36,670 nucleotides of DNA from an uncultured Atopobiaceae bacterium (GTDB lineage: Bacteria; Actinomycetota; Coriobacteriia; Coriobacteriales; Atopobiaceae). The position numbers and the translations under genes are program-made. Numbering within the stretch: the first letter of the stretch is position 1; each line of letters starts with the position of its first letter. The DNA lies in assembly GCA_944320385.1 (NCBI GenBank), contig CALUHH010000025.1, positions 1-36,670 on the forward strand. The letters run 5' to 3'. Under the pieces are notes generated by a model. The model had not been told where the DNA came from. It worked only from the letters and a program-made list of their open reading frames with translations, and made no database searches. Below are positions 30,852-36,670 of the stretch, one piece after another.

Positions 30852-30869
30852 GGCGCGCCTCCTTGAGAC
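30596..30869. repeat. Cluster of seven GTCTCA(A) motifs, iteron-like
   Basis: GTCTCA or its complement TGAGAC at 30596, 30642, 30683, 30691, 30830, 30842 and 30864; five extend to GTCTCAA/TTGAGAC. Two pairs are close direct repeats (8 and 12 bp apart). It lies directly after the primase-helicase gene, as phage replication origins often do. A replication initiator or regulator binding array is the leading idea. Confidence 0.45.
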
Positions 30870-33571
30870 GCGATGCCGGCACCGCCTGCGCCCGTGGCCC
30901 CGGCAGACCGGTCGAGAAACGCCTCCAGCGCCTCGTTGTCGATGCAGACGCAGTAGACGCGCCCGGCGTTGCGGAACCGCTTCTGTCTGGTGTAGCGGTG
31001 CCCCGAGTCGCGCACGAGGATGCCCTCCTCGTCCATGCGCCGCAGCGTCTTGGCGCGGTCGAAGTTCGCGCCCGCGAGCGCCCGCTCCAGCACGCTCGAG
31101 AACACGTACCAGCGAAACCCCGCCGCGCACGACTTCTCCTCGATAGCGCCCCAGCGCTCCAGCCGGTCGTTCTCGCAGTAGTCGTCGAAGTGGATGCGGT
31201 TGCCCGCCAGCCATTCCGCGACGAACTGGATAGCACGGGTGTCGGTGTCGCTCTCCGCTCCCGTGGCGTTGCCGAGCGCCCACGCCGCCATCGCCATCGC
31301 GCCGTCCAGGCACGACGCCCATTCGGAGCCCGGCGCGAGCACGTAGTACTCGGCGAGCGCATCGGCGAGCGCAAGCAGCGCGATGTTGTCCGCCTGGGGG
31401 TGGCCGGAGGCGATGTCGCCCACGCCGTCACGCACGAGGGAGAACAGGTCAGCGTAGAACGCCGGCTCGTTCCTCCTCAGCGCCGCTACGAAGGCCCTCC
31501 CGGCAGTCCCGTGCTGCCTGGCGACGAGCCGATGCATCGCCTGGGCCGCCCGCACGTCGGAGAAGGGTTCGCCCGAGAGCTCCAGCGTTCGGTTCGAGGC
31601 GCCTTGCTGCGTCGAGTCTCCCACGATGGGGATCTCGCCCGTGGCGATCGTGAGCGAGCGCCAGCTGCCCGCCCGCATCATCGAGCGGTCGGAATTGAGC
31701 GCCCCGCGCTCGTGCCCAAGCGAGAGTGAGTAGAGGAGGTCCTCCACGATCTGGCGCTTCGATGCCTGGCCGCCGGGTGCCCCCTTGCTCTGAAGCTCGT
31801 CGATGATCACGGGTATGTCGTGCAGGAGGGCAGCCGCCCTCACGATGCTCTTCGGAGTGTCCGCGAACGTGCGGAAGTAGGAGTCCGACCCCTCGGTCGG
31901 ATCGCCCCACACCGATCCCGCCGCCTTGAGCGTCGGCGTTTTGCCGGAGCGCGAGCGGCCCCAGACGTAGACGATGAACGTCTGCACGCCGAGCAGCGCC
32001 ACGAGCGGCGAGGCGAAGCTCGCCGCCAGGACGCAGCGGAACAGGGGCGATGCCGCGCGCGCCGGGGCGACGCCCGCGACCCACTCGGCAAGCGTGCCGG
32101 CCGGCTCCATGAAGGGGCGTGCCTTCAGCGCCTCGTCGGGAGAAGGGTCGAAACGCATTTCGCCTTCGTCGTAGGGCATGAACGCGCCGAGCGGGCCGTC
32201 CGCCCAGCCCAGATGCGTCACGCTTCGCGCCCTCGGCCGCTCGCCGCCGAGCCTGCGCTCGCAGTCGGTGAGGTAGCGCACCACGTCCTTGGAATTCGTG
32301 CTCGATATGTTCGCCCCGAGCGGCGCCAGCGCCCCGATGATGCGCGTCTGGTTGAGCAGCACGTCGCGGTCGAGCGCCCGCTCGCGCACCCCTCCTGCCA
32401 CCGACACGCGCACGAGCGCGCGCACGTCTCCCGTGTCGACGTCCTCCAAGTCGCACGCGATCCAGGGTGCGGTCGCCGTCACGGTGTAGCGCAGCTCCCC
32501 GGCGGCATCCGCCGCCCAGAGCCTTCCCCGGTCGTCCACGTGCCAACCCTCGACCGAGGGAGCCACGTCTGTGGCCTCCCTCGGCGCGGCGTCATCGTCG
32601 GGTACCCCTCGCTGCTCGCGCCGCGTTGACACCGAACATACGTTCTTGTTTTGAGGGCGAGAGGGCCGTTCCGTCCGCCGGTCCCTCGGCCTGTAGACGT
32701 CCGTGCATCCCGCGATCGCACGCTCGATCGTCTGCGCCCCGTACGTGGAGCTCCCGCGGCGGGAGTCCCACTTGTCGCGCATGAGGCCGGAGCGTCGGAA
32801 GATCCGGTCCATGCGACCGGCGTCGCGCCCGCACCAAAAGGCCAGGTGGGAGCACAGCGCCATGTCGGCGGCCGACCGGTCGCCTCCCTGGGCGGAGCAG
32901 TCGCCCGCCATCAGCGCCCGGATCGCCTCGCCGCTGCGGGAGGCGTACATGCGCTCCAGCAGCTCCTCGTCGTCCGTGTCGCCGGACGAGCCCGTGCCCG
33001 CCGCCGACAGCGCCGGCTGCGACGCGGTCTCCGGCTCGATCCACGTCCGGTACGCCCGCTCAACCACGGCAGGATTCTCCGAGATGGCATCGCGCCCCTC
33101 GAAGACCGCCCCGGTAACAGTGAAGTACCGGTCGCGGTCGTACATCTCGACCACCCGACCTCCAGGCTGGCCCTTGCGCGACCTCTGCGCCCAGTCGGGT
33201 TTGCTCCCGCGGAAGATGAGGTGCAGGCCGTCGCCGGAAGGGGACACCTCGGTGTACGTCCCCGCCTGATCGACGACCCAGCGGTACTCAGCATCCAGCG
33301 TCCCGTCGACAATCACGTGGTCGAGGTCGAGCCCCGTGTAGGCCCGGTCGGGCCCGAACACGAACCCAACGCCGTCGCAGCGCCACCGCCCGACAGCAGC
33401 CACGGCCTCATCGAAGGTCGCCCACGTCGCCGGGTCGGTGCTCTTGGCCATCCGCCCGCTCTTCGCGCACACCGGCAGCTTCGTTGTCTTCCCGCCGCGC
33501 TCTTCGCGCCGCCAGCACACCCAGCGCGCCTCCGCCCGCAGCTCAGCGGGCACGTTTTCTAGCGATGCCAT
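30845..33571 (-). CDS. Phage primase-helicase (prim-pol-like N-terminus, DUF927 helicase)
   Basis: A 908-residue replication protein. The N-terminal part (WVCWRREERGGKTTKLPVCAKSG, then GVGFVFGPDRAYTGLDLDHVIVDG with the DLD metal motif at about residue 78, and GTYTEVSPSGDGLHLIFRG) matches phage primase-polymerases of the NrS-1/D5-associated kind. The DUF927 region begins at about GWHVDDRGRLWAADAAGEL. The helicase has Walker A in YVWGRSRSGKTPTLKAAG (about residue 540) and Walker B in IPVIIDELQSKG (about 590). The C-terminus is a winged-helix-like region (RRMDEEGILVRDSGHRYT). Start ATG at 33571 is chosen by alignment to the WVCW motif; its ribosome site is weak. It overlaps the small upstream ORF and the downstream basic ORF. 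Confidence 0.88.
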   Translation of the reverse strand: MASLENVPAELRAEARWVCWRREERGGKTTKLPVCAKSGRMAKSTDPATWATFDEAVAAVGRWRCDGVGFVFGPDRAYTGLDLDHVIVDGTLDAEYRWVVDQAGTYTEVSPSGDGLHLIFRGSKPDWAQRSRKGQPGGRVVEMYDRDRYFTVTGAVFEGRDAISENPAVVERAYRTWIEPETASQPALSAAGTGSSGDTDDEELLERMYASRSGEAIRALMAGDCSAQGGDRSAADMALCSHLAFWCGRDAGRMDRIFRRSGLMRDKWDSRRGSSTYGAQTIERAIAGCTDVYRPRDRRTERPSRPQNKNVCSVSTRREQRGVPDDDAAPREATDVAPSVEGWHVDDRGRLWAADAAGELRYTVTATAPWIACDLEDVDTGDVRALVRVSVAGGVRERALDRDVLLNQTRIIGALAPLGANISSTNSKDVVRYLTDCERRLGGERPRARSVTHLGWADGPLGAFMPYDEGEMRFDPSPDEALKARPFMEPAGTLAEWVAGVAPARAASPLFRCVLAASFASPLVALLGVQTFIVYVWGRSRSGKTPTLKAAGSVWGDPTEGSDSYFRTFADTPKSIVRAAALLHDIPVIIDELQSKGAPGGQASKRQIVEDLLYSLSLGHERGALNSDRSMMRAGSWRSLTIATGEIPIVGDSTQQGASNRTLELSGEPFSDVRAAQAMHRLVARQHGTAGRAFVAALRRNEPAFYADLFSLVRDGVGDIASGHPQADNIALLALADALAEYYVLAPGSEWASCLDGAMAMAAWALGNATGAESDTDTRAIQFVAEWLAGNRIHFDDYCENDRLERWGAIEEKSCAAGFRWYVFSSVLERALAGANFDRAKTLRRMDEEGILVRDSGHRYTRQKRFRNAGRVYCVCIDNEALEAFLDRSAGATGAGGAGIASQGGAPC

Positions 33572-33780
33572 GGAGAAGCACCGCCCGTCGCCGTATGCGC
33601 TACACTGTCTCCCCGAAGAATCCCGCCAGGAATCTTCATCGCGGCGGGCGTGGCTGCAACCGCGCTCGCCGCCCCTTCGGGGCCGTATCCGACCGGTCCG
33701 CCGCATCCGGGCGCGCCTGCAAGCGCCCCCGCACCGGCACCCGACCGCCACCGCTCAGCGGGCGCGCGCGTCGTCGCCAT
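33559..33780 (-). CDS. Possible small protein between HTH and primase genes
   Basis: A 73-codon ORF starting ATG at 33780 with GGTGGGG close upstream. Its TAG overlaps the primase start region (13 bases). The product is Gly/Ala-rich (GPVGYGPEGAASAVAATPAAMKIPGGILRG) with no motif. It fills an otherwise empty 180-bp gap in a tightly coupled early operon, but it may be chance in GC-rich DNA. Confidence 0.3.
   Translation of the reverse strand: MATTRAPAERWRSGAGAGALAGAPGCGGPVGYGPEGAASAVAATPAAMKIPGGILRGDSVAHTATGGASPWHR
33591..33606 (-). promoter_or_regulatory. Early-gene motif, primase copy
   Basis: Minus strand AGTGTAGCGCATACGG, 20 bp before the primase ATG. Fourteen of 16 bases match 34032-34047. 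A shared promoter or operator core is likely. Confidence 0.35.
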
Positions 33781-33970
33781 GCCCCACCATTCCCTTCGCC
33801 GTGTTCGGGAACACCAGATCCCTGCAGATGTAGATCCGCCCGTCAACCTTGTCCGCCGGAATCCGCCCGGCGGCGATGCTTCGCCGTATAGAGTTCACGT
33901 GCTCTCCGGTCGCGTCGGCAAGCTGCTTCGGCGTCATCAGCAGCGGCAGCTCGTGGAAGCTCCTGACCAT
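33755..33970 (-). CDS. Small helix-turn-helix protein (excisionase/MerR-like)
   Basis: A 71-residue DNA-binding protein: LMTPKQLADATGEHVNSIRRSIAAGRIPADKVDGRIYICRDLVFP is a winged-HTH of the excisionase/MerR N-terminal type, with a recognition helix VNSIRRSIAAGRI and a wing DGRIYI. ATG follows GGAAGGGAGGGG. It is the first early gene divergent from the repressor, where phages place Cro, Xis or related regulators. I favour excisionase or an early regulator. The C-terminus GMVGHGDDARAR is unstructured. Confidence 0.75.
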   Translation of the reverse strand: MVRSFHELPLLMTPKQLADATGEHVNSIRRSIAAGRIPADKVDGRIYICRDLVFPNTAKGMVGHGDDARAR

Positions 33971-34031
33971 GACCCCTCCCTTCCTGCGGCACCGCGCCGC
34001 GCCCTCGCGAGGGCTCTCTTGCGGCCCCCGT

Positions 34032-34047
34032 CCGTACGCGCTACATT
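34032..34047 (-). promoter_or_regulatory. Early promoter region motif
   Basis: Minus strand AATGTAGCGCGTACGG, 62 bp upstream of the HTH gene, with TAATGT as a possible -10. It is similar to the copy before the primase gene. With the repressor promoter at 34102-34130 it forms the divergent lysogeny control region. Confidence 0.4.
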
Positions 34048-34101
34048 ACCACGCTTGAAATCACATTGCGATACAAACTCGCCCAATGATTGTAAAACTG
34101 G

Positions 34102-34130
34102 TTGCTTGGTGATTCTCAATGTTGTAATAT
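34102..34130 (+). promoter_or_regulatory. Repressor promoter
   Basis: TTGCTT (34102-34107), a 17-bp spacer, then TAATAT (34125-34130), in a local AT-rich island. The start would be near 34137, giving a leader of about 70 bases to the repressor GTG. Confidence 0.65.
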
Positions 34131-34208
34131 GATTCCAACGGATACTACAGGAGGCATCTCTACGTATCGAGCCTCCATAGGACGCACGCATCCGAGGAGG
34201 GCCGAGCC

Positions 34209-35006
34209 GTGCCTAACAGCCTGCAAAATCTCAGGAAGGAGGCGGGATACCGCACGGCAAAGGACTTCGCCGAGGCGGTGGACATACCCGCACCCACCTA
34301 CACCCGCTACGAGCAGGAGCCCGCCAAGATCCCCATCGAGCGCGCCTGGATCATCGCCGACTTCCTCGGCTGCACCATCGACGCGGTCGTCGGCCGCACG
34401 CCCATCAAGCCCAGCGAGATGCGCGGCCCCGTGCAGCGCGTCTACGACGCCCTGTCCGACAAGAACAAGGGCCTGCTCGACGACTACCTCGACTACATCC
34501 AGTACAAGGACAGCAAGGAGCAGGCGCGCGACCGCGCGCAGGACCAGCGCCGCTACGAGGAGCTGGTCCAGCAGTACAGCCGCCAGTTCTACGAGTCCAT
34601 GGGCTCGGGCGAGGCGGACTTCATCGATCTGGTGTCGCTCGGCGACGCCGACGCCCTGCGCGCGCGTTTCCTCGAGTTCGTGGAGACGCGCCTCGCCGAC
34701 GAGCGCGACCGCGAGATCGCCGACGCCCTCGACATGGCGGAGAGCGTAGGGCGCCGCAACGCCCGCGACAACGGCTGGGAGTTCGAGGTGGCGGGCGAGC
34801 GCTTCCTCATACGCGACACGAAGCCCAAGGAGCCCCTGTCGATCGAGCTCGCCTGCTACAAGCTCTCCAACATGCTCTCCGCACAGTACGAGGAGCGAGA
34901 CCGCGAGGTTCTGGAGGGCATCACGTCCGCCTACGACGGCATGCGCCGGCGCCGCAACGCCTTCGCCCACGGCCTCGGCGGCTCGTTCGACAACAACCGC
35001 GGCTAA
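34209..35006 (+). CDS. XRE-family repressor-like regulator
   Basis: A 265-residue protein. Residues about 1-65 are an HTH_3/XRE domain (LQNLRKEAGYRTAKDFAEAVDIPAPTYTRYEQEPAKIPIERAWIIADFLGCTIDAVVGR). A helical linker and a long charged C-terminal part follow (LLDDYLDYIQYKDSKEQARDRAQDQRRYEELVQQYSRQFYESMGSGEADFIDLVSLGDADALRARFLEFVETRLADER). It lacks a LexA-type S24 peptidase domain (no Ser/Lys dyad), so RecA-triggered self-cleavage is unlikely and another induction route is implied. GTG start with AGGAGGG 6 bases upstream. It is divergent from the early operon and upstream of the integrase, as expected for a lysogeny repressor. Confidence 0.8.
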   Translation: MPNSLQNLRKEAGYRTAKDFAEAVDIPAPTYTRYEQEPAKIPIERAWIIADFLGCTIDAVVGRTPIKPSEMRGPVQRVYDALSDKNKGLLDDYLDYIQYKDSKEQARDRAQDQRRYEELVQQYSRQFYESMGSGEADFIDLVSLGDADALRARFLEFVETRLADERDREIADALDMAESVGRRNARDNGWEFEVAGERFLIRDTKPKEPLSIELACYKLSNMLSAQYEERDREVLEGITSAYDGMRRRRNAFAHGLGGSFDNNRG

Positions 35007-35220
35007 CAGGAAGGAGGCATCGCACAAACAATACGGGCCCGCAGGAGCTGGTACCTCCCACGAGCCCAAAGACAGTCCCAACCAAGCGCTAACAAGGAAA
35101 GGACCGGTGACATTATATGCCATCGACCGACCATGCGGCCACAGGCGCCGCTATCTGCGCATACCGCGCCGCACGGCCCATCAGCCATCAAACCGCCCGA
35201 CCCGAGGGGAGGCGGTAGCC

Positions 35221-36645
35221 ATGGCCAAGGTAACCGGAGAGGGTACCATCGTCCAGCTCGAGAAGGACAAGCCCAAGTCCAAGTGCCGCAAGTGGCAGCT
35301 GCGGGTCCCCGTGGGCCTCGACCCGCGCACGGGCAAGTACAGGACCCGCACGCGCCGCGTCAAGGACATGACCTACACCCAGGCCAAGAAGGCCCTGCGC
35401 GACTTCATCGAGGAGATCGAGGACGACCGCGTCTGGAAGCGCACCGGCACCACCTTCGAGGAGTGCGCCGCCGACTTCATAGAGCGGCGCGACCTGTCCG
35501 GCGAGTTCTCGCAGAACACCCAGCTGCGCTACCGCCGCTGCTTCAAGGCCGTCTCCCGCCACATCGGCAAGGCCGAAGTCGCCCTCATCACGCCCGAGAT
35601 GATCGAGGACATGTACGCGGCGATGCGCCAGGGCGACACGCTTTCGGGAAAACCGTCGAGCGGGGCCTACCTGAACCAGATCAACAAGACCCTCGACCTC
35701 ATGTTCCGCGACCTCGTTGAGCGCGAGGTCATCGTGCGCAACCCCATCGACAAGGTGGCGACGCCCAAAGTCGACACCAAGGAGAAGCGGGCCCTCACGC
35801 CGGCTCGCATGCGACAGCTCGTCGACCAGCTCGAGGTCGAGACCTCGTGCGACATCGGCTACTTCCTCGCCATCACGATGGGGCTCCGCCGGGGCGAGAT
35901 TTGCGCGCTGTCGTGGCGAGACATCGACTTCGACAACAAGGTGCTCACCGTCAACCACAACTTCGACGCGTTCCGCAACCTCAAGGAGGCGAAGACCCAC
36001 GCCGGCATGAGGAACCTCCCCATGCCCGAGTTCGTCTGCGATGCGCTGCTGCGCCGCAAGAAGGCCCAGCAGGAGTACTTCCTCACGCGCAACTACCTCC
36101 ACCGGGGGCTCAAGAAGGGCTGGAGCGAGCAGACCGAGGACACGCCCGTCGTGCTCGACTTCTACGCCCAGCGCGTGCATCCCGACACCTTCGGCAAATG
36201 GTGGGAGCGCGACCGCAAGCTCCTCGGCCTGGACGGCTGGTGCCTCCACGAGCTGCGCCACTCCTACCTCTCGATGCTCGCCCAGCAGGGCGTGCACCCC
36301 AAGGTGATGCAGGAGCTCGCCGGCCACGCCAGCGCCACGATCACCATGGACATCTACACCCATGTGAACATGGACCAGAAGCGCGAGGCCGCCGACGTCA
36401 TGGAGGACGCTTTCCAGAGCATTGGCGCCGAGGAGGAGTTCATGGCGAAGCACGCCGAGGACGCCCCGAAGGGCCGCCCCTACAAGGTCCGCCACGTCCG
36501 CCCGTCACGCCGCACGAGAGCACCGGAACAAGCCCCGGTACAAACCGAGGAACGATTCGTACCAGATTCGTACCAGCAGCCCGACCGCCCCAAATTCGTA
36601 GTCCTCGACACCACCTCTGACCTGCGTTTTTCAGAGGCAATCTAA
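35221..36645 (+). CDS. int: Phage tyrosine integrase
   Basis: A 474-residue tyrosine recombinase. ATG at 35221 has GAGGGGAGGCGG upstream; the ORF begins at 35107 without such a site. The N-terminal arm-binding region is KWQLRVPVGLDPRTGKYRTRTRRVKDMTYTQAKKALRDFIEEI; the core-binding domain is TTFEECAADFIERRDLSGEFSQNTQLRYRRCFKAVSRHIG. Catalytic residues are Arg in TMGLRRGEICALSW, the HxxR box in WCLHELRHSYLSMLA, His in LAGHASATITM and the nucleophile Tyr in MDIYTHV. A low-complexity tail of about 60 residues after the catalytic core is unusual and overlaps the TTCGTACCAG repeats, so the 3' end may have been formed by integration. Convergence with the right boundary fits attR placement. Confidence 0.93.
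   Translation: MAKVTGEGTIVQLEKDKPKSKCRKWQLRVPVGLDPRTGKYRTRTRRVKDMTYTQAKKALRDFIEEIEDDRVWKRTGTTFEECAADFIERRDLSGEFSQNTQLRYRRCFKAVSRHIGKAEVALITPEMIEDMYAAMRQGDTLSGKPSSGAYLNQINKTLDLMFRDLVEREVIVRNPIDKVATPKVDTKEKRALTPARMRQLVDQLEVETSCDIGYFLAITMGLRRGEICALSWRDIDFDNKVLTVNHNFDAFRNLKEAKTHAGMRNLPMPEFVCDALLRRKKAQQEYFLTRNYLHRGLKKGWSEQTEDTPVVLDFYAQRVHPDTFGKWWERDRKLLGLDGWCLHELRHSYLSMLAQQGVHPKVMQELAGHASATITMDIYTHVNMDQKREAADVMEDAFQSIGAEEEFMAKHAEDAPKGRPYKVRHVRPSRRTRAPEQAPVQTEERFVPDSYQQPDRPKFVVLDTTSDLRFSEAI
36556..36576. repeat. Candidate attachment/arm repeat near the integrase end
   Basis: Two tandem TTCGTACCAG units, inside the integrase tail. TTCGTACCAGA followed by TTCGTACC also occurs at 138-157 near the left end, with one base inserted. 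They may be att core or integrase arm sites. Confidence 0.35.
36614..36638. terminator. Hairpin at the integrase 3' end
   Basis: CCTCTGA pairs with TCAGAGG around an 11-base loop, ending just before the integrase stop. A weak terminator or part of the attachment region. Confidence 0.35.
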
Positions 36646-36670
36646 CAAGCTCAACCAACGAACCGTCTCC

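Larger units (their letters stand above)
138..36645. mobile_element. Prophage (probably defective) carrying an EPS locus
   Basis: Seen: integrase at the right end, a divergent repressor/early region, primase-helicase, small and large terminase, portal, scaffold, capsid, connectors, Dit, Tal, fibres and a lysis cassette, in ordinary siphophage order and mostly on the minus strand. The boundaries are approximate. The left limit is a TTCGTACCAGA repeat that recurs near the integrase end, and the right limit is the integrase stop. The head module is split between portal and scaffold by about 14 kb of non-phage DNA, and the major tail and tape-measure genes are absent. Inference: a lysogen element that may no longer make complete virions. 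An assembly misjoin at the EPS borders cannot be excluded from sequence alone. Confidence 0.8.

Overview
The window is a GC-rich prophage with an exopolysaccharide (EPS) locus of about 10 kb inside its head-gene module. High GC, Arg/Ala/Gly-rich proteins, an endolysin with Cpl-7 (CW_7) repeats, a BspA-type tail protein, GTG/TTG starts and strong Shine-Dalgarno sites suggest an anaerobic gut actinobacterium of the Coriobacteriia (Eggerthella/Gordonibacter-like). This is inference; no rRNA or housekeeping gene is present.

Layout by region. (1) 1-543: left end with an inverted repeat, one small + strand cargo gene and a strong hairpin. (2) 664-10714, minus strand, a siphophage late region read right to left: scaffold, major capsid, three head-tail connector/closure/terminator genes, distal tail protein, tail endopeptidase, collagen-like fibre, BspA-type tail protein, then lysis genes (two membrane proteins, a tiny acidic protein, amidase, a 37-aa membrane peptide). 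A + strand cargo gene (2447-2881) interrupts it. No major tail protein or tape measure is present where they belong (7819-7998). (3) 10803-12143: a complete IS256-family element with terminal inverted repeats and an 8-bp target duplication. (4) 12301-22286, minus strand: a complete Wzx/Wzy EPS operon (NusG-like antiterminator, phosphoglycosyl transferase, GT2, nucleotide-sugar dehydrogenase, TupA-like ATP-grasp, two GT4, EpsG-like polymerase, flippase, acetyltransferase). (5) 22340-23147: a probable invertible promoter followed by a serine invertase gene. (6) 23310-24447: an Abi_2/HEPN abortive-infection gene followed by a tandem two-hairpin RNA. (7) 24463-25250: non-coding DNA with a 25-bp inverted repeat. 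(8) 25253-29874: portal, a + strand cargo gene, large and small terminase. (9) 30030-36645: a tRNA-like element, a SANT/zinc-ribbon protein, a GTCTCAA repeat cluster, a primase-helicase, an HTH protein, a divergent repressor and the integrase.

How the parts may work together. The prophage has its own lysogeny switch (divergent promoters between 33970 and 34209). Three minus-strand late blocks (terminase, scaffold/capsid, lysis) are each preceded by a near-identical element, TTTTGTGACGCGC, a candidate phage-specific late promoter or activator site. The EPS operon starts with a NusG-like antiterminator. Its promoter region lies between two inverted 16-bp dyads with 2-bp AC/GT centres, the architecture of serine-invertase crossover sites, and the invertase gene is adjacent. 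I read this as a phase-variable, processively antiterminated EPS locus carried by a prophage and linked to an RNA-associated Abi defence module. It could change surface receptors and block competing phages in a lysogen. The missing tail genes, the interrupted head module and the IS element suggest that the phage itself is defective, while the cargo may be kept for its benefit to the host.
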